A stretch of DNA of 64,000 nucleotides, from assembly GCF_016920785.2 (NCBI RefSeq), contig NW_024609839.1, forward strand, positions 17,237,085 through 17,301,084, written 5' to 3'. Position numbers and translations under genes: made by a program. This stretch comes from Ixodes scapularis (Eukaryota > Arthropoda > Arachnida > Ixodida > Ixodidae). Shown in pieces: positions 1-11,010 of the stretch; position 1 is the stretch's first letter, and each line of letters begins with the position of its first letter. The notes beneath the pieces are model-generated. The model saw only the letters and a list, made by a program, of their open reading frames with translations, searched no databases and was not told the DNA's origin.

Positions 1-1030
1 CAATCTCATCATCTGATAGAAGTATTAAATAATCGAAAACTATAGATGTGTCGGATTTAAGGGTATCGATGTTCAAGTCTCTAACTAGGCAGAATTGAGC
101 CTCGAAAATGATTTCAGAAAAAATCGCCCCAAGTTCCGCCAGAAAAAAACGAGACATTTTGCGAAGGGGGTTATTACACAGCAAACAAAAATAACGGAAA
201 TTCTGGATGATGGAACTTAATAGCAAGTAACTCTGCATGCTGAAAAGACACATTTCAGCCCGATGACAGCCATTTGTCTTTGTTAGATAAAGCGGCACCT
301 CCAGCCCTAGTGTTGTCGTGTGTAAAAAAGAAAGTTATTTATAACCATTCAGCATAAACTAGTCACATTGCACAGAAAAAAAAACAACAAATCTCGGTTA
401 AAACAAAAATATCTACCGCCGGTTTAAAGTTGCTTACGGACACTTGAAACTCCTTCCCGTGCATTCGCCGGCTCCTGATACTCACGTGAATTAGCGTTAG
501 AAAGCTTTCATAAATGGCTTTCAAGACTTAAAAAACGAATAGCAGTCCGAAGAGAGCTTTCAGAAATAGGCTTCCAGACCAGATAAAACGAATTAAAGTT
601 CGGAACCGAAAAAAAAAAAAAAAAACTACCATGGCTTAAACAATTGTTTTGAAGTCTTCTACTGAGCTTACACGCACAGCAGGAGGTGCTACAGCCTTCC
701 CTGCGAAACATTTGCCGTTCTTCAGCCATACTAAACGAAACCCACTTTCTCTGCCCTGAGTTTTTGCCATTCAGAACAGTTTAATATTTGCTTGTGTAGG
801 ATTATCGTTGAAGTAGAACCTCGGATTATTATCAGTTTGACACAGCCCTTGCAATTTACTATATGCAGCCATCAAACATTCTTTCATGGAGATTGATGCA
901 AAGCTATTGAGAACGGGGGGAACACTACCATGCTTCCTCGACAGGCGATGAATTGCCACGACATCCGATGCATGAAATTAAGCAATGTTGATATTCTGAT
1001 AAAGATGTTTTATGACGTTCATCAGACTTT
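1..1030. other. No gene recognised
   Basis: I see AT-rich sequence with short homopolymer runs, for example an A-run near 609-625, and no open frame with protein-like composition. The longest frames are short and low-complexity. I see no RNA gene or repeat with clear boundaries. Confidence 0.6.
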
Positions 1031-1083
1031 CTAAAGGAACGAAAGGAAGACCACACAATTCTATATAGTCATAAAAATAAAAA

Positions 1084-1084
1084 T

Positions 1085-1121
<37 letters not shown>

Positions 1122-1228
1122 TTATTTACGCAGGATGTATTCAGGACGGCACTAGGCAGGTTCGTCGAAGCCAGCAGGGGCTTGTAGGACTGAACCTAAG
1201 TAGCACTGGTAAATAAGAGAGTTATGGT
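1084..1228 (-). mobile_element. 3' end fragment of a non-LTR retrotransposon with (ATT)n tail
   Basis: Read on the minus strand, a short 3'UTR ends in AATAAA followed by a pure (ATT)n tract (AAT on plus, 1084-1120). The motif CAAGCC...GGCTTCG in this UTR recurs at the 3' ends of the elements at 1284-1390 and 10,920-10,960, so these are one family. The fragment abuts the (ATT)n tail of the next element, consistent with insertion of one copy into or beside the tail of another. No coding sequence remains. Confidence 0.6.
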
Positions 1229-1229
1229 A

Positions 1230-1284
<55 letters not shown>

Positions 1285-1632
1285 TTTATCCCACTTTCAT
1301 GTTTGTTTACGATATTTTCGGGCCCGTCAAAGCCAAAGTAGGCTTGTGGGACATTGCCCCGGAAGAAGTAGTAAGTGATTAAATACATCTAGTCGATACA
1401 CTAACACCGATAAACAATCATAGTTGTCCGCGGTGGGGGAGGGGAGGCGGCGGGTAGTCAGTAACTTTGTACATGGCACGAATAGAGACACAAAGCACAC
1501 ATATAGATATATACATGCCACTGACAGAGATCGTCAATCACGGTGAACCGGTAGAATCACTATAGAAATATATAAAGGTAAGATAAAAAGGTTTCGAGTT
1601 GTCAAAAAAAATGAGCAAAAGCTAAGGAAACA

Positions 1633-1917
1633 TTAACGAGTCCAATCAATTAGGAATTTTTTTAGTTGCTTTTTTAAGGTAAGCGTAGAGATGTCATCAG
1701 GAAACGAATTAAATATTTTAGGGACATAAATATCACGAGTAGCTTGTCCGTAGCGAGTATAAGAACGAGGTACAACATAGCGAGGACTATCTCTTAGAAC
1801 TCGGGAGGACATGCATTTTTTTTTAAACCATACATCCAAAAGTGGCGCAAAATTATTGAATTTACGAACAACTTTTAAAAGGAAGGTTAACCAAGATACT
1901 AAAAGATACTTCCGCAT
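1633..1917 (-). pseudogene. C-terminal part of the same RT protein, frameshifted
   Basis: This 94-codon minus-strand frame overlaps the end of the RT frame in a different phase, so a frameshift near 1900-1917 separates them. It carries the segment RYGQ..R.IYVPKIFNSFPDD, which matches RYGE..R.FYVPKIFNALPD in the copy at 10,284-10,862 and a weaker version at 4477-4674. It is the conserved C-terminal region of this family, after the RT thumb. The stop at its end precedes the 3'UTR. Confidence 0.75.
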
Positions 1918-3841
1918 TCTGTCAAATCACAGTCATACGCAACGCTCTTCAGTAAGTTCCGCAGAATATTATGGATGCGTATTTGCCATCTTAAGGAGCA
2001 ATTGGAAAGAATAGCGATTCCATATCTTAAAACGCCGTATGCAAGACTCCTGGTATTAGCTCTGTGCACACCGATCGGAGCAAGATGTCTAATGGTGTAC
2101 AAAAGCCAGGCAGTACTTCTGAGTTTGCTACAAATATAGGACAAGTGGGTATTCCAAGCAAGGTCGCTGTCAAAATAAACTCCCAGGTATTTAACTGAAT
2201 TGACATCAGAAACTGCCGTACAGGAACAAAAAGCGCAATCGGAGGTATGAATGAAGAGAGGAATGTTTTTCACAGTTTGTTTTAAGGGATTTTTAAAGCA
2301 TACTAAACTAGTTTTTGAGGCGTTGACCTTGATACGGTTGTCCCGAAACCAGTTCATAGCAGTGAAAACAGCTTGTTGTAGTATTTGTACGGCTAATGTG
2401 TAGTTGGTGTGACACGCGACTAAAACTGTATCATCCGGATACTGAAATATATGACAATTTAAGATGTTTTCTTCAAGATCATTCACATAAATATTAAACA
2501 ATAAGGGGGAGATCATGGATCCTTGTGGAACGCCACACGTCAGAGACACCTGTGTGCTCATGTTTAGACCTTCCAGAGCAACAACCTGGGAACGATTAGA
2601 GAGATAATTTGTAAGAAGTGTGTGATAGTTGCCACGAAATCTCAGCTTGTGCTATTTCTGAAGCCACATACTGTGGTCGACGGAGTCAAAAGCTTTAGAA
2701 ATATCTAAAAATAGAGCGCAACTGTATAGATTATTGTCAAAAGCAGAATGGAGCGGGTCGGAAAATTCTTCTAACAGTGAAACAGTTCCAAGACCCTCTA
2801 GAAAATCAAATTGTCTCGGTGAAATTACTGAGAACTTGTTGAGGAATCCTGACATAGTTATTAGCAAGTGCTTTTCCAGAAGATCTCCTATGACAGGCAA
2901 TATGGAGATTGGTCGATAGTTTTCATATTTGTCTTTTTGACCTTTTTTGAGAAAAGGTTTAACAAGTGTTGTTTTTAAGGTTCTTGGAATTACACCGGTC
3001 GTTATGAAACCGTTTAGCATGAATATAAGAAGAGTAGTTAAAGCCGCAAAATTCTGTCGTAGAATTCTGATCGATATGCCATCAATTTCGTTTGGTTTCG
3101 TTTCTTCGAAGCTAAACACCAGAGAATGCAGGTCAACATCAGTGTTTGTTGGTAAAAGTGCTGATTCACAAATTGAATTATTTAGGCTGCAAACGCCGAG
3201 AGAAGCCTCTGATGATACTTGTGATGTGCTTTCAAAATAATTGTTGAATGAATTTGCTACTAGCTGGGGATCGTCTTTAAAGTACTTCAAGGTAGACTCT
3301 CGATGTGTAGTTTTCCCACGCAGTTGGTTGACGATGGACCACTTCTGTTTGAGGTTATTTGCGGCTGTGTCAAACTGTCCTCTAAAGTAGCGCCGTTTTG
3401 AAGCGCGTATCAGCGCACATAGTTTATTTCTTTCTATCTTAAATGCGAGGTGGAGCGCTCTATTGTTCGGGGCACGTTTGGATCGTCTCCAAAACAGGTC
3501 TATGTATTCGATTGCTTTAATAATATCTGGGGTTATCCGATGGCTTTCCTTTTTTCTTTTCCTAAAACTGATCGGACGCTTCGCCTCGTTTCTGAAAAAC
3601 TGTATTTGTTCGCAAAATTTCTTGTACACTTGGCAAGTAACGATGACCAAGTGAAAGATTTTATAGACAAGTCAAGTTTCTGGTGATCTATGATCCAGGC
3701 GTCAGTTGCTTTATCTTCGCCTGGAAGTTTTTGCGTATCATGACGGGACAACAAGGGTGTCCACTGACATGCTGTGAAATAATGGTCTGTCAGTTTTTGA
3801 ATGATTATGCAGGATTGAATATTAAAACTTGGACCACGCAC
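1899..3841 (-). pseudogene. Reverse transcriptase (non-LTR ORF2 fragment), one in-frame stop
   Basis: Translated on the minus strand from about 3650, the frame shows the RT blocks in order: NYRPISILPV, the motif A stretch LFLDISKAFDSVDH (near 2690), GVPQGSMISPLLF (near 2530) and the motif C segment FQYPDD (near 2430). The two long open parts, 3650-2652 and 2561-1899, are in the same frame, separated only by a TAG at 2652-2654 and about 90 bases of open frame. Motif C reads YPDD rather than the usual YADD, which may itself impair catalysis. A further frame at 3841-3533 carries the preceding linker, so a frameshift lies near 3600. The host copy is therefore non-autonomous. Confidence 0.85.
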
Positions 3842-3894
3842 GTTTATGTGATCAAGGCACGATGCAACTAGTGATTCATTTAAATTATAATTAA

Positions 3895-4890
3895 CAATAT
3901 TAGTAGTATTAATATTTATTGCCCATAATTTAAGATATTACATGCGAATCTCTGTCCGTCAGGAGCCAAACGCGGCTCGTGGGCCTGAACCCGGCAGAGG
4001 CGCAATGAAACATGACACTCATTCTTCAAATATTTAACCCAATGGAACATAATAAAACCATTAGTCAAGATGGATACAAGCTCGGGCATAATAATCACTT
4101 GCCAATAATACACATACTAAAAAAAACGACTAGCAAGCCAAAAAAAGGAAAAGAAAAAACACGTACTGAAGGTGGCTAAGCATGCAGGGCGATTAAAAAA
4201 AAACATTTATATAAACGCCGTCAGGCAAAAAAAAACATTAACTTGTAGATAATGTGATACAAGCGCGAGTACTGAAGTCGCTCGTTCATAATTTACTCAA
4301 AGGCCAAAAGCAAAAAACAAGTTTTATATTATTATCATCCAGGATGAAGGACAAATATAATATTTCCAAGTTGGTATTCTGCGTTTAAACACAAAGGTCG
4401 AATGAAAAAAAAAAAAAAACATTTGGGAGTAGCATCGTAAGTAATTTGAAAAATGTAAATATAACGTCAACATATTCTATATAAGTTTTTTTTTCTTTTT
4501 TTTTGTCTGACGCTGTGTAGTTGTTGCAAGAAACCTATCCGGCAAACCATTAAGAAGTTCAGGTACATAAAAGAAGCGCAGTCGCATTTCATATTTTGCA
4601 TGAACACGTGTTATAATGAAACTTTCACCTTCTCTCAGGACACGTTCCACAATACGAGGCGTCTTAAAAAACACTTTGCCAATAATGCTTGCTGATTACA
4701 CACCTTTTAGAACGGGCCAGAAAACGCGGTAGACGCAGGAATGTTAATAATTCATCACTCGGCACAGATCTACTGGTGTACGCTAGACCCCTCAATATAC
4801 GTTTTAGAATCTTGTCAATTTTCTTTTGCCAAAGCATACAACAGTTTGCATAAATGGTAATAACATAACGTAGCATCCCATAGGCTTTGA
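3895..4890 (-). pseudogene. Degraded 3' fragment of a related non-LTR retrotransposon
   Basis: Two minus-strand frames (4664-4876 and 4477-4674, different phases) carry the RT C-terminal region: MLRYVITIYANCCMLWQKKI resembles VLRYGIAILSNCSLRWQIRI of the neighbouring copy, followed by a diverged FFYVPELLNGLPD block. Downstream on the minus strand is a 3'UTR containing a CCCACGAGCC...GGCTCC motif like the other copies, then AATAAA-type and ATT-rich sequence at 3895-3925. Several A/T homopolymer runs have expanded inside it. It is older and more diverged than the copy at 1229-3880. Confidence 0.6.
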
Positions 4891-5079
4891 CTTTCGCCCT
4901 TCAAATATAAAATGAAAAAAAAAAAGTTTATGGTGAATATTGCACAGATGAGACACTCCGCAGCCGTTTATTAACATTTCCCAGACAGATCACTGTGGAA
5001 GAAACTCATGAATACTTGGTGGTAGGAACAAAGTCAACAGGTGCACATATGCAGCGCGTACATATCAATATTATTAATA

Positions 5080-5110
<31 letters not shown>
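5080..5110. repeat. (ATT)n microsatellite
   Basis: A pure ATT/TTA run lies directly before the 5' junction of the next retrotransposon. It probably is the tail of an older element that served as the insertion target. Confidence 0.85.
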
Positions 5111-5111
<1 letters not shown>

Positions 5112-5164
5112 GAAAGCAATGTAAGACGGTCCTGGATCGCGACCGCCAGGCTCATCGTTGCTCA

Positions 5165-6910
5165 GTGGAATCAGATCTTGTCAATAATCCGAAGAAATTC
5201 TGGAAGTACATTAATTCACGTTCTGGGAGGCATATCGAGTCGAAGATTGTCCTGGATAATCACGAGAGCGATTTGAAGTCCGTGCCTGAGTTATTTGCTG
5301 AGCATTTTAGGTCCGTCTACAGGGATAGTACGCAGCGTTCTGCACCTGTGCTGCCTCACTTAGATGGGTTTGGTGACTTGTTAAGTTGCATTAATGTTGA
5401 TGAAGAGTCCGTACGATCCTGTATTAAGAAAATGAGAGCAACATTATCAGTAGGGCCCGACGGCATTCCCTCTGCGATTCTCAAAACGTATCACGACATA
5501 TTCACGCCGGTACTGTGCTCTATATTTGACAACTCGTTAAGGTTGGGAACCTTTCCTGAAACGTGGAAAGTCGCAGCTGTTGTTCCAGTCTTAAAGTCGG
5601 GAAAAAAAGGTGATATTTGTAACTATAGACCTATTTCTCTTCTCTCTCCATTTTCTAAGCTCTTTGAAATGGTAGTTCATCAATTCCTGTCTTTCAAATT
5701 TCGAAACTTAGCAATTATCAATCAGCATGGTTTTATGAGCGGCAGATCAACAACTACCAATCTCGTTAGCTTTATGTCTGCTGCATCTCGTGTAATATGT
5801 AACAGAGGTCAGTTGGACGTTGTCTACTTTGACTTAAGTAAGGCTTTTGACGTAGTCAATCACATTATTCTTTTATCCAAACTTTCCTCCTATGGAGTAT
5901 GTGGCTCAGTACATGACTGGTTAAAAAGCTACTTGTCAGAGAGAGAGGCATATGTCCGGGTTAACAACATGAACTCTTCGTTGTACAGGACTCGCTCTGG
6001 CGTTCCTCAGGGATCTGTTTTAGGACCCCTTCTGTTCACAATTTTCGTAAATGACGTCTCTTTTGCTGTTTTAAATTCTTCATTCCTGCAATATGCTGAC
6101 GATATAAAAATTTATCGAGAAATAGTTACTGAACGTGATTGTGCTAAGCTCCAGGAAGATGCATGTTCTTTCTACCGATGGTGCTCTGAAAATGACCTTC
6201 TCTTGAACCCGTCCAAAACCAAGGTCATGACGCTCTCTCGGAAAACTCACAATATCTCTTTTGCATATAATATTCAAGGAGAGACTTTGTCTCGAGTAAG
6301 TGTAATGAAAGATCTCGGAGTCATGGTTGATTCTGGGTTGCGTTTCTCTGATCACGTTGGTAAACTGGTTAACTCGTCTTTGCGAATGTTGGGTGTTGCC
6401 TCTCGCTTAACCAGGGAGTTCAAAAACCCGACGGCTTTTATCACGTTATACTGCTCGCTATCCAGGTCACAGTTAGAATATGCCTCAGTTGTTTGGAATG
6501 GAATTTCTAAAAGTCACTCCTTGGAGATCGAACGTGTGCAAAAAAAGTTTGTTTCTATCTTTAAACATCGCTACATAAAGGAGGATGTTCACTGTTTAAC
6601 ATATGAGTCTGCGTTAGAGCGTGTTGGTTTGCTTAGCTTGCACCGGCGTCGGGAGAACGCGGACTTACTATTTTTGTTTAAAACGCTGCATGGACTCATC
6701 AATTCTCCGAGCCTGTTATCTGAACTGTGCCTTAGGGTCCCACGTGTGCCTACTCGTCTTCTGTCATCTTTTTATGTTTCTAGAATGTTTAGTCCGGTAA
6801 ACCCAATTGTGAGAATGGCTCAGCGTTTGAATCATTACTCTGAAAAACTTGATATTTTCAACCCTTGCTACAGGACGTTTGTCCTTTCTATTAAAAACTT
6901 GCCCGTGTAG
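5165..6910 (+). CDS. Reverse transcriptase ORF2 (C-terminal 3/5), uninterrupted
   Basis: The 581-codon frame shows all RT blocks: GPDGIPSAIL, NYRPISLLSP, NQHGFMSGRSTTTNL, the motif A stretch YFDLSKAFDVVNH (about residues 219-231), SGVPQGSVLGPLLF, the catalytic YADD (about residues 309-312) and a thumb region ending in a KDLGV...DH block. The listed first codon is GTG and is not a real start: the frame is open upstream to 5111, where the element is cut off. The reading continues the linker upstream of RT, so the protein here lacks its endonuclease. The stop is a TAG at 6908-6910. It would copy its own RNA at nicked DNA if the full-length source is active. No host gene function is implied. Confidence 0.92.
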   Translation: MESDLVNNPKKFWKYINSRSGRHIESKIVLDNHESDLKSVPELFAEHFRSVYRDSTQRSAPVLPHLDGFGDLLSCINVDEESVRSCIKKMRATLSVGPDGIPSAILKTYHDIFTPVLCSIFDNSLRLGTFPETWKVAAVVPVLKSGKKGDICNYRPISLLSPFSKLFEMVVHQFLSFKFRNLAIINQHGFMSGRSTTTNLVSFMSAASRVICNRGQLDVVYFDLSKAFDVVNHIILLSKLSSYGVCGSVHDWLKSYLSEREAYVRVNNMNSSLYRTRSGVPQGSVLGPLLFTIFVNDVSFAVLNSSFLQYADDIKIYREIVTERDCAKLQEDACSFYRWCSENDLLLNPSKTKVMTLSRKTHNISFAYNIQGETLSRVSVMKDLGVMVDSGLRFSDHVGKLVNSSLRMLGVASRLTREFKNPTAFITLYCSLSRSQLEYASVVWNGISKSHSLEIERVQKKFVSIFKHRYIKEDVHCLTYESALERVGLLSLHRRRENADLLFLFKTLHGLINSPSLLSELCLRVPRVPTRLLSSFYVSRMFSPVNPIVRMAQRLNHYSEKLDIFNPCYRTFVLSIKNLPV

Positions 6911-7198
6911 GATGAGCATTGCTGAATTGCTTTGTTATGTCTGAATGTCGTCATCTCCATGTCGTGTTTTCTGGTGGTGCAGTTGTTGTCCTTCGGTCTT
7001 GTGTTCCGTTTCTACTGTTACTGCCTCGTTTTTATTTCATTGTACTAATTACTCGTGCACTGCCTAGTATTATGCTAAAAATGTATCTTATTTTCTGCGG
7101 AGATGTGTATAGTGTGTTTTTTTGTTTTTTGTTTTTTTTTATCCACCAGTGTACCAGCACCAAGACCTCAGGGTTGTTCCTGGGCACTGTATAATAAA

Positions 7199-7258
<60 letters not shown>
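7199..7258. repeat. (TTGA)n tail
   Basis: About fifteen uninterrupted TTGA/GATT units follow AATAAA. This is the 3' tail of the preceding retrotransposon. Such a long pure run is typically polymorphic between individuals. Confidence 0.95.
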
Positions 7259-9640
7259 TTGATATCAAATAATATTAATAATAATAGTAAAAATCATGCG
7301 CTGCCTGTAAACTGAGTACAGCATATGGGGCACGCCCACGTAACCCTCCCCCCGCCCACTCTCCACCATAATTTAAGAAAAGAAACGATGACAGACTGAT
7401 GACGCTAGAGGAGTGGCCAGGACCAACGCCTCATCATTTCACGGGAAAGCTACGCTCAATTTACTGGTGGATTACATAAGGTCTGGTACCCATCAACTTA
7501 TCTAGTTTTGACGTGATCACCTTCCCCAGCCCCTGTAGTTCTATCCCCTGCGGAGGGAGAACTCGGCCAAGGCAGACTATTCTTTGAACATAGTAAATAC
7601 ATGTTTTAGATCACTCACTCTTTCGCCCCTTCACCTCCCAAACAGGTCCGGCCCACCTGCCTTTAGAAATTTAAGGCTAAGGAACCTTGCAGTAAAGCCA
7701 ACTTGCGAAACTAGCCTTCTGTAGATTCGGGTACATCTATGTTTTTTACCACTTCTACAGAAAACACAAAAAGGGTGGTTTGATTGGGCGCACAAAATAT
7801 CATAATTGAAAAACATTTTTTTTTTATTTTGGGGCTTAAACAATGCTTATATTTACTTTGTTTTAAATTAAAAATTAATATAAATCTTTTGTGGAAATAA
7901 ATTAAGTTAAAATGGTGCCCGTCAATAGCACATGTATGGGCCTAGAGATATATAGTATTCAATAATAAAAATATATTAAGAATCCTAAGTACAAGACTCC
8001 AGACACGTCACTAAAATATCAAAGATACGATGTTTGGCATTATTTATTTCCAGAATGAAACATAACGGAGCAGTTAGTGTAATGGACAAAATATGCCATG
8101 CGTCATACATTTATAAAAAAAATTATTTGAAAATATTACTGTGAGTGTATTCGTTTTTACCTATTTATAACAACCGGTGCAACTGGGTATAGAAATACAG
8201 CAGCCTAAACTTAAGATATTACCTTGCTCCACTTCAACATATTTTTGGAGCAAATATTTTTTCTAACTAATATTAAAAAGGGTTGTGTTCATGGTGGGAA
8301 ATAGCCTAAAATAACTATTTATTTAACTAATTCAAAATACGCCGCCCCAAACGCGTGTTCAGTTTAAAACAAAACCAGCTACAAAATAAGAGAACAAAGA
8401 ATTAGGGAAGCAAACAAAAGCCTGGAAATAAAATCTAATATGAGTGAGAAATCAATATTACTTTTTTAGAATAAAACAAGACAAAAAATAGGGACAAATT
8501 TGTTTTCGGGATTAGAGAGCCTGGAACGAACGCCCTCGTTGTTCAAATAGGAAGAGGGATCGCAAAAAATGGTAAGCTTGTAAACAACTGAGAAAAAGCT
8601 TGATAGTATAATAAATCACACAAAAATAATCGAAAGAAGATTGATGCGCGATAAAAGACAGCAGACAGTAAAAAAAAATATAAACGAACGAGACGGGGGA
8701 ATATGACACACCTCTCGAGGAAGTGGAAATGTAAGAAATATTGGGTAGGGGAGGAACAAGGAAAAATCTGCTCGAGACAAATTTTAACTCGGGGAAAGAA
8801 ATAAGTAAGAAATCAGAACAATAAAGATTATTAATTCAGAAAAAAAGGAAAAACAACAGAAGGCACCAAAAACTACACAAAATCATATGAAGAAAATGAA
8901 AACGCAAAGACGACTGAATTGAGTTAGGGAAGAAGTCTCCCTAACGGAAGAGTAACATTCGTCACGGGGGAAGCATGACAGGCGGGCTCCGCGTACTACT
9001 TAGGTATTTTTATTTGTTTATTCGGTACTTTGCTGCGCCAGATCCCCCGCACCTGCAGGGGACGTCTGTAAAAGCTGTTGCCGCTGCCGTCGTCCCAACA
9101 TATTGATGAAGACAACCTCTTAGGCAAGCAGAGTAGCACATCCTTCTTTCTCAGCCCCCTCACTGCAGACGTATTCTACTGAAAAAAAAAACAAACACAT
9201 AATAGTCGGCATCTTGAAAGGCAAGAAGACTACTCCTTATCTCAAAGCGGTTGTATCAAGCTCACCAGCAGAGAGTTGTATTGCTTTGTCTTCTTTTGAT
9301 TTAATAAAAAAGATAAGTAGTTACTTATGTATACGGAGTTCCCATTGAGGTTTCCTCATGAGCCTTTCTTGTTCTTCAGCTGCGGATTCATGAAGTTACC
9401 ATGCCTTGCTGAATGCACATCTCAGGCCACGTCAGATGTGCTTTCAGAATCACATGGTGGGTGCATGGTTGTTTTTCTTTTTGGGGGAAGTCTTTGTGGG
9501 GTCGCTGTATTTGCTGTGATACTTGTGTAAGTTGCAATGAGCTGTAAATAAGACACGATTTTGGGCCACCCGTGCAGAAAAAGACAAATAATGCTTATAC
9601 TACGATAGAAAATTTGGCCAGCTAAATCTACTCTGTTTGA
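7259..9640. other. No gene recognised
   Basis: This AT-rich stretch has an A/G-rich section on plus at 8380-8960. No frame has protein-like composition, and I recognise no repeat family. Confidence 0.5.
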
Positions 9641-9689
9641 AATGCTTGCGCGTCTATTTACCAGCCAAAAAAAAAACAAAAAAACTCAG

Positions 9690-10085
9690 AGCCAAACTTT
9701 GCGATTTGCGAAATCAGCTCAGAGACTGGTGAGGCGGAACGTCCGTTTAGACCTCAAAATGAAGTCTGCGTTGTGGAATTACGCAATCAAAGCGTCATGC
9801 TTGCATTGCGTAATGCCAGAGCGCAGAATTAATTACCTGCAAAACACTCGAAGATCCAGTCTCTGCTGTCTAGGAAATCAGCTCAACGAATGATGAGTCG
9901 GAACATCCGTTTAGACCTCAAAGAGAAGTCTGCACTGCGGCATATCGCAATGCATAGCGTCGTGCTTGCGTTGCGTATTGCCACAGCGCAGACTTCATTT
10001 TTAGGTCTGAACAGATGTTCCGCCTCATCATTCGCTGAGCTAATTTCCTAGATCGCAGCGATTTGCTTCTCAAGTGTTTTGGGAG
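9690..10085. mobile_element. Foldback MITE-like element plus a truncated sister unit
   Basis: From about 9855 to 10,083 the sequence is a near-complete inverted repeat centred near 9962. AGGAAATCAGCTCA...CCGTTTAGACCTC...GAAGTCTGC on the left is answered by its complement ending TGAGCTAATTTCCTAG on the right. Just upstream, 9713-9830 is a second partial unit with the same GGAACGTCCGTTTAGACCTC block and its own small hairpin (CTGCGTTGTGGAATTACGC against its complement). There is no coding capacity. This fits a non-autonomous foldback DNA transposon; target duplications were not identified. Confidence 0.7.
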
Positions 10086-10204
10086 TAAGTTCACGCGCAG
10101 GCATTTCTTACAGTAATAATTAGTATGATTATTATTATTGGTTGTAGCAGTTGTTGTAGCACCTGTTTTCGTAACGAATACTATTATTATAGAAATACTA
10201 TAGA

Positions 10205-11010
10205 ATTTTCATTTTACGCCCCATCGTAAGAAAACAGCTCTGCCCAAGCCATGAATTAATAGTACACAAAGAGCTAAAGTATCTTGGTATCTTTTTTGAT
10301 TTTGATTTATCATGGAATGCGCATATGGCTTTTGTTGCGAACCGGTCTCCGAAGTGTTTTATGCCAGCTTTACAATATAAAAATGTGCCTTCCGCTTGCA
10401 GTGAGAAAGTTGATAATGCATTCTCTGGCCTATAGTGTGCTCCGATACGGCATTACTCTTTTTTTTAATTGTTCCCTGCAATGGCACGATAGAATCGATG
10501 GTATCTTGAAGGGGATGTTGAAAAGTGTGTCTTACAATTTATCGCTATGTTCAAGTGACAATATCGTCGCCTTGCTTCAGTTACCTTGTTTTTATTCTCT
10601 CTTTTTGCAAACTGTCGTGCAGCACTACTTTTGGAACAGGGACTTTATCATTCAAAGAGTTGCACCACGTACAACAAGGTGTAATACTCGGTTTGAAGTC
10701 CCACGTGTATATAGTCGCTATGGGGAAAGCATTAGGGCATTTTATGTTCCGAAAATATTCAACGCATTACCTGACTCTATATTTACTTCCAAATCGAATT
10801 ATCACCTTAGAAAGAATGTCAAGAGACTGTTTAATGGAAGAAATAAGCATTCTAAATTTTGAGTACCAGTCGCTAATTTGTGTTGTATTTTTGTTGTGAA
10901 GAATGTGCTTCCACTGCCAGGTCGCGCCACACAAGCCCTAACCGGCTTCGGCAGACCTAACGTTTTGTACTGTTGATTTTGATCAATAAAGACTATTATT
11001 ATTATTATTA
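10205..11010 (+). mobile_element. 5'-truncated non-LTR retrotransposon with (ATT)n tail
   Basis: A plus-strand copy of the family seen at 1229-3880 retains only the RT thumb, C-terminal region and 3'UTR. The UTR carries the shared CACAAGCCCTAACCGGCTTCG motif, an AATAAA at about 10,985 and an (ATT)n tail at 10,993-11,010. The 5' truncation point lies near 10,205-10,250. Confidence 0.85.
10284..10862 (+). pseudogene. RT thumb and C-terminal region, frameshifted
   Basis: The 192-codon frame carries LAYSVLRYGITLFFNCSLQW and RYGESIRAFYVPKIFNALPD, matching LAYGVLRYGIAILSNCSLRW and RYGQATRDIYVPKIFNSFPD in the element at 1229-3880. Immediately upstream, in another phase, the sequence reads KELKYLGIFFDFDLSWNAHM, the end of the RT palm. 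A frameshift near 10,325-10,345 therefore separates palm from thumb. The first part of the 192-codon frame is out-of-phase and not real protein. The stop at 10,860-10,862 is followed by the 3'UTR. Confidence 0.8.

Larger units (their letters stand above)
1229..3880 (-). mobile_element. Non-LTR retrotransposon (CR1/Jockey-like), 5' truncated
   Basis: On the minus strand it runs from a linker after the endonuclease through a reverse transcriptase and C-terminal region to a 3'UTR and an (ATT)n tail (AAT on plus, 1229-1283). The 5' end, including most of the AP endonuclease and any ORF1, is missing, as is usual after incomplete target-primed reverse transcription. Related 3' fragments lie at 3895-4890 and 10,205-11,010. 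The clade is uncertain: RT motifs are CR1/Jockey-like, and the trinucleotide tail fits several clades. Confidence 0.85.
5111..7258 (+). mobile_element. Non-LTR retrotransposon, 5' truncated, with (TTGA)n tail
   Basis: A plus-strand element begins within ORF2 at the end of an (ATT)n run, contains a complete RT and C-terminal region, a 3'UTR (6911-7195), an AATAAA at about 7191-7198, and a long (TTGA)n tail at 7199-7258. The frame is undisrupted for the whole retained length, which suggests a recent insertion. The tail unit differs from the (ATT)n tails of the other copies here, so this is a separate family. RT motifs are of the CR1/Jockey group; the exact clade cannot be set by eye. Confidence 0.9.

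Noticed and set aside
1152..1388. A minus-strand frame with a poly-isoleucine run
   Set aside because: It is a translation of the (ATT)n tail of a retrotransposon.
6919..7194. A 91-codon plus-strand frame after the RT stop
   Set aside because: It lies in the 3'UTR and has low-complexity hydrophobic composition.
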